Below the pieces are notes generated by a model, which did not search any database, was not told the origin of the DNA, and was given only the letters and a program-made list of their open reading frames with translations. 63,127 bases of DNA from Thermoanaerobacter sp049701115 (GTDB lineage Bacteria > Bacillota > Thermoanaerobacteria > Thermoanaerobacterales > Thermoanaerobacteraceae): the NCBI RefSeq assembly GCF_049701115.1, contig NZ_JBNATX010000007.1, positions 1 to 63,127 of the forward strand, given 5' to 3'. Below are positions 7,531 to 15,800 of this stretch, in pieces. The number at the start of each line of letters is the position of its first letter. Position 1 is the stretch's first letter. A program made the translations under genes and the position numbers.

Positions 7531-7554
7531 AAATCTCCGGCAAAGCCGGAGATT
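7531..7554 (-). terminator. Hairpin overlapping the gpsA stop codon
   Basis: On the minus strand AATCTCCGG and CCGGAGATT form a 9-bp stem; the first bases are part of the TAA stop codon. The palindromic element begins immediately after, with only TTTC between. It matches 7256-7279 at 23 of 24 positions. Confidence 0.65.
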
Positions 7555-8545
7555 AAATTCCGTGTAACTCGTGCTTTCTGTCTCTCGTCATCAAATTATA
7601 AACCGCTTCAAAAGGGCTTTTATTTTCAAAAATTATAGAATAAATCTCTTTGGTAATTGGCATATCCACTTTATATATTTGTGAAAGCCTGTAAGCTGAA
7701 TTAGTAGTATTTACGCCTTCCACTACCATCCCTATTTCTTTTAACGCTTCTTTTAAACTTTTCCCCTTGCCTATTAAAATCCCTGCTCTCCTATTTCTTG
7801 AATAATTACTTGTACAAGTCACAATAAGGTCCCCGACCCCCGCCAATCCCAGAAAAGTCAAAGGGTCTGACCCCATAGCCACTCCCAGCCTTGTAATCTC
7901 AGCAAGCCCTCTTGTCATGAGAGCAGCTTTTGTATTATCCCCAAAACCAAGCCCGTCGGAAATCCCCGCTCCTAAAGCGATTATATTCTTTAAAGCTCCT
8001 CCTAGTTCCACTCCTATTACATCGGTATTTACATACAGCCTGAAAGTCTCATTCATAAAAGCCTCCTGTATGAATTCGCAAGCCTTAACGTCCTCTGAAG
8101 CAAGTACGCAGGCCGTAGGAATCTGCCTTACTACTTCTTCCGCATGACTTGGTCCTGACAGCACTACCACAGGGTTTGAAAGGTATTCCTTTATCACCTC
8201 AGACATTCTCTTCAATGAAGAAGTTTCAATCCCTTTTGCCAGATTGACAACAATAGCATTTTTAGAGATTTTCCCTTTTAATTTTTCGGATACTTCTCTT
8301 ACAGCATGGGAAGGAACAGCAATGACCACTACTTCGGAATCTTCTACTGCTTTATCTAAGTCATTGTACAGTAAAATGCTTGAGGGAAGGTCCACGTCAA
8401 GGTATCTCGAATTGTGCCGTGTTGCAATAAGTTCCTCAAATTGCTCCTTACTTCTCATCCACAGCCTTACCTGATGGTTTAATTTATCAAGGTGAATAGC
8501 TATAGCAGTTCCCCAACTCCCTGCTCCCAGTACCGCTATTTTCAT
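7553..8545 (-). CDS. gpsA: NAD(P)-dependent glycerol-3-phosphate dehydrogenase
   Basis: 330 residues, the usual length. It reduces dihydroxyacetone phosphate to sn-glycerol 3-phosphate for phospholipid synthesis in the cytoplasm. The N-terminal Rossmann motif is AVLGAGSWGTA (residues 4-14). The substrate-binding lysine lies in ELGGALKNIIALGAGISDGLG (about 181-201), followed by NTKAALMTRGLAEI. It sits 15 bp downstream of plsY, which uses its product. The stop codon overlaps a terminator hairpin that is followed by a palindromic element. Confidence 0.96.
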   Translation of the reverse strand: MKIAVLGAGSWGTAIAIHLDKLNHQVRLWMRSKEQFEELIATRHNSRYLDVDLPSSILLYNDLDKAVEDSEVVVIAVPSHAVREVSEKLKGKISKNAIVVNLAKGIETSSLKRMSEVIKEYLSNPVVVLSGPSHAEEVVRQIPTACVLASEDVKACEFIQEAFMNETFRLYVNTDVIGVELGGALKNIIALGAGISDGLGFGDNTKAALMTRGLAEITRLGVAMGSDPLTFLGLAGVGDLIVTCTSNYSRNRRAGILIGKGKSLKEALKEIGMVVEGVNTTNSAYRLSQIYKVDMPITKEIYSIIFENKSPFEAVYNLMTRDRKHELHGI

Positions 8546-8560
8546 CTCTCTTTCCCTTTC

Positions 8561-9157
8561 TTATTTTATTTGGGCTCTCTGCCCTATTTTAGATTCAGTC
8601 CCGTTTATCAACCTCTTTATATTAGAGCGATGCTTAAATATTACTAACAACGCTAAGACTATTGCAAAAGTTAAAACTTGAACTGAATTAGGGAAAAATA
8701 TGTTCAAAAGAGCAAAAGTAATAGCACCTGTCATAGACCCCAAAGATACATAGCGAGTTATAGCAATTACCGCTACTCCAACCGCAAGAGCAATAAGTCC
8801 TAAAAAGGGATTTATAGTCATCACCACTCCTACGCTTGTGGCAACTCCTTTTCCACCCCTAAACTTTAAAAATATCGGCCAGTTGTGCCCGCACACAACA
8901 GCTATACCGGCAACCAACGCTCCAGGCATTCCTATGAAATACTTTCCAAGTAAAACTGCTACTACCCCTTTCAACACATCGAGCACAAAAACAGGCGCTG
9001 CTGCCTTAGGACCCAATACTCTTAAGACATTAGTAGCTCCAGCATTGCCGCTCCCATAATTTCTTATGTCAATATTTCTAGTGTATTTTGTGAAAATATA
9101 TGCATTATTTATACAGCCAATTAAATAAGCCAAAACAGCAACGAGTACAAATTTCAT
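8561..9157 (-). CDS. plsY: Acyl-phosphate:glycerol-3-phosphate acyltransferase
   Basis: 198-residue integral membrane protein with about five hydrophobic segments. PlsY transfers an acyl group from acyl-phosphate to glycerol 3-phosphate, the first step of phosphatidic acid synthesis in most Gram-positives. Conserved motifs are GSGNAGATNVLR (about residues 36-47) and GHNWPIFLKFRGGKGVATS (about 91-109). It lies between der and gpsA in one transcription unit, and gpsA makes its substrate. Confidence 0.96.
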   Translation of the reverse strand: MKFVLVAVLAYLIGCINNAYIFTKYTRNIDIRNYGSGNAGATNVLRVLGPKAAAPVFVLDVLKGVVAVLLGKYFIGMPGALVAGIAVVCGHNWPIFLKFRGGKGVATSVGVVMTINPFLGLIALAVGVAVIAITRYVSLGSMTGAITFALLNIFFPNSVQVLTFAIVLALLVIFKHRSNIKRLINGTESKIGQRAQIK

Positions 9158-9175
9158 CTTCTCCCCCCTTTCCCT

Positions 9176-10495
9176 TTAATCTTCCCCTCTTTTTTTAGTA
9201 GAAATCACAATAGGCACTCCCTCAAAGCCAAAATTTTGTCTTATTGTGTTTTCAAGAAATCTCACATAAGAGAAGTGCAACAATTCGGGTTCATTCACAA
9301 AAATTACAAAAGTTGGTGGCTTTGTTCCTACTTGTGTAGCATAGTATATTTTTACAGGTCTTCCTTTAGAAGAAGGTGGCGGAAACATGAGCATTGCTTC
9401 ATTTAAGACATTGTTTAAAAGCCCTGTAGTAATTCTTTTATTATATTCTTCCCACACTTTATCTACAGTTTCCAAAACTTTGTGAATTCTTTGACCTGTC
9501 TTGGCAGATATAAAAAGTATAGGCGCAAAAGAAATAAAAGCCAGTTTTTCTCTAATCATCTCTGTATATTCTTTATAAGTATTGCTATCTTTCTCAACAA
9601 CATCCCATTTATTCACAAGAATTATGATTCCCTTTCCATTTTCAAAGGCATAACCTGCTATTTTCGTGTCTTGTTCCGTAGGTCCTTCTGTAGCATCTAT
9701 CATGAGAAGGCATATATCAGCCCTCTCAATTGCAGACAATGCCCTTAAAACGCTGTACCTTTCTATCGACTCACTTATCCTGCTTTTCCTTCTTATTCCA
9801 GCAGTATCAATTAATATATAATTCTTTCCATCTTTAGTAAAAGGAGTATCTATTGCATCTCGAGTAGTTCCTGGTATATCACTTACAATGACTCTTTCTT
9901 CCCCTAGTATGCGATTTACTAAAGAAGATTTTCCTACGTTGGGTTTCCCAATCACAGCAATTTTAATCGTTTCTTCTTCATATTCTACATCATTTTCAGG
10001 CAACCTCTTTATCACTTCATCCAAAAGTTCACCTATTCCAAGCCCATTTGAAGCAGAGATGGGTACAGGTTCTCCTAAACCCAGCTTGAAAAAGTCATAA
10101 AAACTCGCAGGCATCTCTTTGAAACTATCCACTTTATTGCAAACCAAAATCACTTCTTTTTTGGTTTTCCTTAGCATATTGGCTATTTCTTCATCTTCAG
10201 GGACAAGTCCCTCTCTCGCATCAACCACAAACAAAATCAAGTCCGCTGCTTCAATAGCCGCTTCTACTTGCAATTTCACTTTCGAAAAGATCACATCCTT
10301 TGGGTCAGGATCCAATCCGCCAGTATCTACCAAAATAAACTTCCTATTAAGCCATTCTGCATCCCCGTATATTCTGTCCCTTGTAACTCCAGGTATGTCC
10401 TCAACAATTGATACCCTTTTTTTAAGAATTCTGTTAAAAAGAGTGGATTTCCCAACGTTTGGTCTTCCGACAATAGCTACCATTGCTCTTGACAT
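9176..10495 (-). CDS. der: Ribosome biogenesis GTPase Der (EngA)
   Basis: About 439 residues with two consecutive GTPase domains and a C-terminal KH-like domain. It acts in 50S subunit assembly. G domain 1 has GRPNVGKSTLFN, DTGG and NKVD; G domain 2 (from about residue 178) has GKPNVGKSSLVN, DTAGIRRKS and NKWD. The ATG at 10495 (MSRAMVAIVG) matches the family's usual start; an in-frame GTG at 10504 overlaps the TGA of the upstream gene. The two genes are therefore overlapping or nearly so. Confidence 0.97.
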   Translation of the reverse strand: MSRAMVAIVGRPNVGKSTLFNRILKKRVSIVEDIPGVTRDRIYGDAEWLNRKFILVDTGGLDPDPKDVIFSKVKLQVEAAIEAADLILFVVDAREGLVPEDEEIANMLRKTKKEVILVCNKVDSFKEMPASFYDFFKLGLGEPVPISASNGLGIGELLDEVIKRLPENDVEYEEETIKIAVIGKPNVGKSSLVNRILGEERVIVSDIPGTTRDAIDTPFTKDGKNYILIDTAGIRRKSRISESIERYSVLRALSAIERADICLLMIDATEGPTEQDTKIAGYAFENGKGIIILVNKWDVVEKDSNTYKEYTEMIREKLAFISFAPILFISAKTGQRIHKVLETVDKVWEEYNKRITTGLLNNVLNEAMLMFPPPSSKGRPVKIYYATQVGTKPPTFVIFVNEPELLHFSYVRFLENTIRQNFGFEGVPIVISTKKRGED

Positions 10496-10500
10496 TCGCC

Positions 10501-11814
10501 TCACCTACCTCTGTATATCTTTTGTAAAAAGTCTCTTCCATCAACTTCAGAAACAATTATTTCTGTTTCCAAGGCATTCTTCACTTCTTTTAAGTTTACA
10601 TCGTCTAAAAATATATCCGAGCCTTCTTTTAGCATTACCCGGGGAATGACCAAAGTCTTGCCCTTTGCCTTACCTTTGAGCTGTTCTATTATATCTTTTC
10701 CCACTACAAGTCCTGCCACAGTTATGTTTTTACCAAAGAACTTATTTACTATTGGTACAACCTCAACGTCAAATCCTATACTTTCGAGTTTTTGTGATAT
10801 ATCCCTCATAAAATCATAAGCAGCAAACCCTGTAGCAATTAGAAAAGATTGATTGTTTTTTCTCCTTATTAAGGTCTTTTTTCTTCTAAGTGCCTCTTCA
10901 AACTGGCGTTTAAACAAAGCCATAAGCCCAACGCCATTTTCTATTTGCGGAAAGCCTTCATAGTGGTCATAATCAGGAATTGGCAATTTCCCCATCACAT
11001 AAAACTCATCAGACAAAAAAACGAAAGAGGTTCCTAATTTCTCCTTCAATTTTTTTTGCCATGACGAAACCTGTTCTATTACTTCCCTCATCTCTTTAGG
11101 AGTGAAAGGGCGAAGAGGATATAAATTATCTCTGTGGTCAGTAAGTCCCACTGGAACTATGGCAACAGATTTAACTCCTGGATAAAGAAAAGATAGGTCC
11201 TCTATCGTCTTGTCAAGTTCTCTTCCATCATTTATTTCAGGACATAACACAATCTGACCGTGAATCTCAATTCCCCCTTGAACCAGTTTTTTTAAGTATT
11301 CCATTACATTTCTGGCTTTAGGATTTTTCATCATTTTTACCCTAAGGTCTTTGTTTGTAGTGTGAATTGAAACATATAAAGGAGAAAGTTTATACCTTAT
11401 GATTCTATCAAGCTCTTCTTCACTTACATTAGTCAAAGTTACAAAATTCCCCTGGAGAAAGGAAAGTCTGTAGTCATCATCCTTAAAAAATAGGGATTTT
11501 CTTACTCCTTTAGGCAATTGGTCGATAAAACAAAAAATACACTTATTTTGGCATCTTTTAGGCCTATCAATCAGTTCTTCTTCAAAAATCAATCCAATAT
11601 CTTCATTGTAATCTTTTTCAATTTCAAACACATATCTTTCTCCTGAACTTTTTTCAATTTCTAATTCTACAAATTCATTTGCCATCTCGTATCGATAATC
11701 TATTATATCAATAACCTGTTTCCCATTTAATGAAATTAATCTATCTCCTTTTCGTATGCCTAAATCTTCCGCGATGCTTCCTTTTACGATGTCTTTTATC
11801 ATTATTTTATTCAT
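10501..11814 (-). CDS. DUF512 family protein: PDZ-like domain plus radical SAM domain
   Basis: 437 residues. The N-terminus (KDIVKGSIAEDLGIRKGDRLISLNG-like, about residues 7-33) looks like a PDZ domain. The cysteine cluster CQNKCIFCFIDQLP (about 88-101) is C-x3-C-x2-C with the spacing of radical SAM iron-sulfur clusters, followed by DDDYRLSFLQGNFVTLTN, typical of this family. The C-terminal part is the DUF512 region. The reaction is unknown. AGGAGGAATAGT precedes the ATG. It lies between the sporulation membrane module and der, and this neighbourhood (next to der) is common in spore formers and other clostridia, as I recall it. Confidence 0.88.
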   Translation of the reverse strand: MNKIMIKDIVKGSIAEDLGIRKGDRLISLNGKQVIDIIDYRYEMANEFVELEIEKSSGERYVFEIEKDYNEDIGLIFEEELIDRPKRCQNKCIFCFIDQLPKGVRKSLFFKDDDYRLSFLQGNFVTLTNVSEEELDRIIRYKLSPLYVSIHTTNKDLRVKMMKNPKARNVMEYLKKLVQGGIEIHGQIVLCPEINDGRELDKTIEDLSFLYPGVKSVAIVPVGLTDHRDNLYPLRPFTPKEMREVIEQVSSWQKKLKEKLGTSFVFLSDEFYVMGKLPIPDYDHYEGFPQIENGVGLMALFKRQFEEALRRKKTLIRRKNNQSFLIATGFAAYDFMRDISQKLESIGFDVEVVPIVNKFFGKNITVAGLVVGKDIIEQLKGKAKGKTLVIPRVMLKEGSDIFLDDVNLKEVKNALETEIIVSEVDGRDFLQKIYRGR

Positions 11815-11870
11815 ACTATTCCTCCTAAATCTCCTCCCCTACTAAATTATGAATTAATCTTAAAAATACG

Positions 11871-12335
11871 TCAAGAGATTTTTTGCAACTTTGTTTTAAT
11901 ATCTGTTACTAATTCCACAAAATTTTTATATCGTTTCAAAATCCCATAGACTGTAATTGGTCTCCCCAATGAAATAATACCCAGTCTTCGGGAAGCAAAT
12001 CCTCCAATTTTTGTAGTTAAACCAATAGCCGGCAATGCATCCACAACCAATATTTCTTTTTTACTAATACCAAAAATCGTTAAAAAGCTGTAAATAGCTT
12101 TTGTCACAATATCTCTTCCATTCCTAGCCCCAACTATGTAAACCTCATTTCCAAATTCATCTCTTCCCATATAAAAAAGGGTGCCAATTTCGTCATTGGC
12201 AGTCTTATCATAATGAGGGAGTGAAAGAATCTCTTGAAAGGTAGGTATTCTATTTAAAGGTAAAAGACCGACGTGAATAGAAGCCGCTACCACGGAAGAA
12301 TGAGCACTTCCATAACACATATAAATTATTACCAT
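11871..12335 (-). CDS. DUF3189 family protein, copy 1
   Basis: 154 residues, no signal peptide. The N-terminus MVIIYMCYGSAHSSVVAASI is the characteristic DUF3189 start with small residues and an HSS motif; FYMGRDEFGNEVYIVGARNG follows at about residues 54-73. The family has no known reaction that I can name. It resembles the neighbouring gene (same FxxGxDxxxNEVYxxG block), so the two are diverged tandem paralogues. It starts 9 bp after the end of that gene, on the same transcript as the YIEGIA and SpoIIP-type genes, which suggests a sporulation role by association only. Confidence 0.8.
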   Translation of the reverse strand: MVIIYMCYGSAHSSVVAASIHVGLLPLNRIPTFQEILSLPHYDKTANDEIGTLFYMGRDEFGNEVYIVGARNGRDIVTKAIYSFLTIFGISKKEILVVDALPAIGLTTKIGGFASRRLGIISLGRPITVYGILKRYKNFVELVTDIKTKLQKIS

Positions 12336-12344
12336 TTGGTCACC

Positions 12345-12776
12345 TCATAAAATTCTCTTATATTTTTCAACAAACCGTTTCATATCCCTTTTTTTCTTTA
12401 TGTAGTATCTATAGAGAATTTTTTCTACAGCTTTTTTAAATATTTTTTTATTTCTCAACTTCATCAGTAAAATCAAGAATTTAATGTCATAATGAGAAGT
12501 ATCTATGAATATCACATCTTCATCAATATCAAAAACCCTCATCAAATCTTTCAAAGTCCTCTTGATGTTCTCACCGAAACTTTTTACTCCCATCACATAA
12601 ACTTCATTTTCATAATCATCCTTGCCCATGTATCTTATATCTCCATAATCTACTTCAAGAAAAAATGGAATCTTAAAAAATTCTTCCTCCCCAATATCTG
12701 CATTTCCCTTCAGGTGGAGATAGGCACAAATAGGTGAAGAATAACATCCACAAAAACTGTAATAAATCACTTTCAT
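12345..12776 (-). CDS. DUF3189 family protein, copy 2
   Basis: 143 residues. It shares with the downstream copy the N-terminal pattern (YYSFCGCYSSPICAYLHLKG) and RYMGKDDYENEVYVMGVKSF, but has lost the histidine of the HSS motif and carries a lysine/arginine-rich tail (YYIKKKRDMKRFVEKYKRIL). This asymmetry suggests the two copies have different jobs, perhaps as a heterodimer (inference). It lies 8 bp after the small capping-subunit gene. Confidence 0.75.
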   Translation of the reverse strand: MKVIYYSFCGCYSSPICAYLHLKGNADIGEEEFFKIPFFLEVDYGDIRYMGKDDYENEVYVMGVKSFGENIKRTLKDLMRVFDIDEDVIFIDTSHYDIKFLILLMKLRNKKIFKKAVEKILYRYYIKKKRDMKRFVEKYKRIL

Positions 12777-12784
12777 AGCATCAC

Positions 12785-12988
12785 CTAATATTGTTTAACT
12801 AAAATAAATACCCCATTCTCAAGGTCATGTACCGCTGCCTTGAAAATTCGACTCATATACATAGATACTTTCTGTTGTTCTTCCTCAGTGTCTACATAAA
12901 TTATAGGTGCTGTTCCACTTGAAACATTGTGTTTTGCACTCCTTAACACAACTATCGCCACGACAAAACCGGTAACATGGACTTCCAC
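12785..12988 (-). CDS. Small capping-complex-type subunit linked to YIEGIA
   Basis: A 67-residue protein starting at GTG with GGGGTGATA upstream. The sequence VTGFVVAIVVLRSAKHNVSS with TAPIIYVDTEEEQQKVSMYM fits the small protein that I recall being named capping complex subunit for YIEGIA in current annotation. It sits between the YIEGIA-type gene (4 bp gap) and the DUF3189 pair. No catalytic motif is visible. Small size and conserved position suggest it is a partner subunit. Confidence 0.65.
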   Translation of the reverse strand: MEVHVTGFVVAIVVLRSAKHNVSSGTAPIIYVDTEEEQQKVSMYMSRIFKAAVHDLENGVFILVKQY

Positions 12989-12992
12989 TCTA

Positions 12993-13898
12993 TCACCCCA
13001 AATTTTTAGTAGCTCCTCTGGACTTAGAAGGGTATTTTCTCACAGTTTCTATAGCGGGAATATTTTTTATGATTTCAACAAATGCATTTACATCGGGCTT
13101 CATTACTACCATCACCACAATTACATCTCCATTTTCATTGTTGTTCATAGTCATTGGCGCCAATTCAGGAGTGTCTATGTTCATTCTAAGTCCCAACTGG
13201 TTTGCAACTTCATGAAGTATTGCCTGTCTTATACCCAAATTGTTTATAGAAATCAAACTGTCAAGCCCCTTAGGGCGAATTATTGCCGCTAACCCATATT
13301 TTTCAATGATCTCTCTCCCTTCTTTCAGTCCTATATCCGCCAAAACTACATCTTCGACACTCAAAAGGGGCCCCTTGAATATTATTTTAGCGGGAATTAC
13401 ATCTGCTATATCTCGTATATAGGCGGTTTTCATCACGTATCGAGATAAATAGATGGATATTCCCCCTACAACAAAACCTACTAAGGCACTTTTGCTAAGA
13501 TAAACAGAAAGAGAGGCCATTGCTGCCACTGCCATGGCTATGTAATTCCTTGCCTCAAATACTTTTGCTATATTTTCTATATAAGCAGCTCCTCTTGGAA
13601 CAAGCTCAGTAGCTTCCATCTTTTCCAAACTTGTCCTTTCAATTTCCCTTACACCTTTAAACTGCTGTGCAGCTAAAGCAAGGAAAGTCACAGCAGTATA
13701 TTGTTTTTCAATAAGGGCAGGAACAGAAAAAGCTCCTAATGCCGCTGATATTACGCCCAATGTCAGGTGAGTCATATACCCTTGCGGGTACGTAGGGTAT
13801 TGTCTATAATCCACCCTTAAATATATAAACCTAGCAAAACTTCCCATTATAATACCCATTAAAACGATCTTTATGTAAAGGTCGTGTCCTATACTCAT
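12993..13898 (-). CDS. YIEGIA family membrane protein
   Basis: 301 residues. There is an N-terminal membrane segment, one or two near residues 45-70 and two near 110-150, then a soluble C-terminal half of about 150 residues. The family-name motif appears as YIENIA at about residues 107-112, a variant of YIEGIA. Function is unknown; the family occurs in spore formers. It overlaps the SpoIIP-type gene by 4 bp (ATGA), so the two are translationally coupled. Confidence 0.75.
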   Translation of the reverse strand: MSIGHDLYIKIVLMGIIMGSFARFIYLRVDYRQYPTYPQGYMTHLTLGVISAALGAFSVPALIEKQYTAVTFLALAAQQFKGVREIERTSLEKMEATELVPRGAAYIENIAKVFEARNYIAMAVAAMASLSVYLSKSALVGFVVGGISIYLSRYVMKTAYIRDIADVIPAKIIFKGPLLSVEDVVLADIGLKEGREIIEKYGLAAIIRPKGLDSLISINNLGIRQAILHEVANQLGLRMNIDTPELAPMTMNNNENGDVIVVMVVMKPDVNAFVEIIKNIPAIETVRKYPSKSRGATKNLG

Positions 13899-15016
13899 TC
13901 TCCATCTCCTTTTTTCCGCCTGAATCGACCAAAATAGCTTGCAAACTCTCTCTTGGTTGCTTTGGAAAACTTATGCATCATTTCTCTGCCTCCAGTGCTT
14001 AAAAGCATGAAAGCAACGGCAGATACTATCCCTATACCTACAAGAATCCATATACCAGTAGCTGCAGCTTTATTCTGTCCAGGAAGAGGTTTTTGGGCTT
14101 TCGTAACTGCTCCAACTTGCTTTTGTTCATCCATACCATAGAGAGCTTTTGTAAGTATGTCTGCCATAAATCCTGCAGATACTTCTGCCCTTTCTCTAGT
14201 ATGGGGATATGTGCCAAACTCCAAAAGCAAAGCGTTCGGAGTGAGGTCTTGATTAAAATCTCCTTCTCCAAAAAATATGTCCTTTATAAGACCAGGGTAG
14301 GTCTTATCAGCAATAGCTTTAATTCTGTACGCCAAATTCTGATTGGCTTTTAAATTGGGATTGTTCCTCCCAAGGACTATTCTAACTCCTGTGGCATTTT
14401 TACCTGCAATCTTTCGTATGTACTCCTCCAAAGGGACAGCATCTCTGTGAACATCCAAAAGGAGGTCTGGTTTAAATTCCCTAAGTAATTTAACTGCTCC
14501 AGCCCTTGATCGGGTATACGCCATGGCATCATGAGGTAAATAAAGCGTCCAGTCAACTTTTACTTTTACACCTTTATTTTCCAGTGCTTTCTGAAGAGCA
14601 GTATCAACCTTATATATTCCTCCATGACCGTTGATACTAGCCGCTCCATCAGAAGGTAAATATGATTCATCACTGTGAGTAGAATATATGGCTATCCTTT
14701 TTTCCCCTGTCTCTTGAACTAACGCCATTGCGGCAGAAATTTCCTCTTTAACCTCTGGAAGCTTTTCTGTCCTTATGTATTTAGCATAGGCAATTCTTTC
14801 GCTTTTATCTACCTTTACTACTTCATAAAACTTGTTATCTCCTGAAAGATACATATCCTTTTCATGGACTTCCATCGCTGTTCTAAAAAGCACCTTCTCT
14901 GTTTTTATATCATACACTGTGTAATAACCCGAATTTCCAAATCCCTCTATTGGGATAGATATGACTATCAATGCAAAGATTAAATAGGTGATTAATTTAT
15001 TTCTTGTCTTTTTCAT
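13895..15016 (-). CDS. spoIIP: SpoIIP-type cell wall amidase
   Basis: About 373 residues. An N-terminal signal/anchor (LITYLIFALIVISIPIEGFG) precedes an extracytoplasmic domain with IYSTHSDESYLPSDG, NGHGGIYKVDTALQKALENKG, LLLDVHRDAVP and ALLLEFGTYPHTRERAE, the zinc-ligand and catalytic regions of SpoIIP amidases. A second membrane segment (WILVGIGIVSAVAFMLLS) lies near the C-terminus, followed by a basic tail; that is unusual for SpoIIP and may anchor both ends. SpoIIP removes stem peptides from septal peptidoglycan during engulfment. The ATG at 15016 is chosen over 15043 because AAGGTGG precedes it. It could be a SpoIIP paralogue with another substrate. Confidence 0.78.
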   Translation of the reverse strand: MKKTRNKLITYLIFALIVISIPIEGFGNSGYYTVYDIKTEKVLFRTAMEVHEKDMYLSGDNKFYEVVKVDKSERIAYAKYIRTEKLPEVKEEISAAMALVQETGEKRIAIYSTHSDESYLPSDGAASINGHGGIYKVDTALQKALENKGVKVKVDWTLYLPHDAMAYTRSRAGAVKLLREFKPDLLLDVHRDAVPLEEYIRKIAGKNATGVRIVLGRNNPNLKANQNLAYRIKAIADKTYPGLIKDIFFGEGDFNQDLTPNALLLEFGTYPHTRERAEVSAGFMADILTKALYGMDEQKQVGAVTKAQKPLPGQNKAAATGIWILVGIGIVSAVAFMLLSTGGREMMHKFSKATKREFASYFGRFRRKKGDGE

Positions 15017-15698
15017 CTTCCTTACCACCTTCCTTAAATACATCTGTTAAACTGCTGGCCATGCTGCCATGTTTAAGCTCTAAATGCTTTTTGCTTGTAC
15101 CTCCCTGTATTTTTTCTCGTACCTCTCCTATTACCTCGGAAAGAAATACCGCCACAATCATGGAAATCACAACTGCATCAAAAAAACCTGCTCCCCCTAT
15201 TGGTACAGCTCCTTTTACACCTGTAATAGAATTTACAACTGCTTGCGCTACATTTGCCAATATTACTCCCATTACCCCGGCTATAAAAGCTGCCCTTCTT
15301 GAACGAGAAAAAAGGTAAGCAATTAAACCTCCTACTATCCCGTATACATAATTAGGTTCAATTATCATAGCCTCTGGCTCTGCAGGGAGAAATCTTCCGG
15401 CAAAGTAGACAGCAACGGCTGCTAAAATCGAAACCACAATACTATTTATTCTTTCTCTGTTATTCTCTGCACTTAAAAACAAGTATAAAGATACAGCAAA
15501 GGGTATAACTGCTCCTCCCACGTTTATAGACACATATTTTGTTATATGAAGGTTAGGAATAAAAGTTCCTATAATCATCCCTACAATGACTAGAAAAGCC
15601 CATGTGTCTGTCATTTTCATCCTATCTAAAACTCTATGGGCAAATCCAAAGAGTACAGCAAAAGCCGTTATAGAAAGAAGTATATAACTAAGCGGCAT
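14997..15698 (-). CDS. DUF1614 family membrane protein
   Basis: 233 residues with about six hydrophobic segments and a short charged cytoplasmic tail (about residues 205-233). The GGAVIPFAVSLYLF and VPIGGAGFFDAVVIS segments, the latter with a glycine-rich turn, are typical of DUF1614. Function unknown. It begins the operon that continues with the SpoIIP-type gene, overlapping it by about 20 bp. GGAGGG lies before the ATG. Confidence 0.78.
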   Translation of the reverse strand: MPLSYILLSITAFAVLFGFAHRVLDRMKMTDTWAFLVIVGMIIGTFIPNLHITKYVSINVGGAVIPFAVSLYLFLSAENNRERINSIVVSILAAVAVYFAGRFLPAEPEAMIIEPNYVYGIVGGLIAYLFSRSRRAAFIAGVMGVILANVAQAVVNSITGVKGAVPIGGAGFFDAVVISMIVAVFLSEVIGEVREKIQGGTSKKHLELKHGSMASSLTDVFKEGGKEDEKDKK

Positions 15699-15762
15699 TA
15701 GAATCCCTCCATTGAAATTCTCTTTACAAATTTATCTTTTACATATTGAAATAAAAATATAC

Positions 15763-15795
15763 AAAAAAGTCCGCTTTTAAAAAGCGGACCTTTTC
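15763..15795 (-). terminator. Terminator of the pst-phoU transcript
   Basis: On the minus strand GTCCGCTTTT and AAAAGCGGAC form a 10-bp stem, followed by TTTTTTG. It lies right after phoU. Confidence 0.88.
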
Positions 15796-15800
15796 AAGCT

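Noticed and set aside
7284..7556. 90-codon frame inside the palindromic element
   Set aside because: It reads through both hairpin arms, is rich in low-complexity Arg/Ser/Leu, and has no ribosome-binding site.
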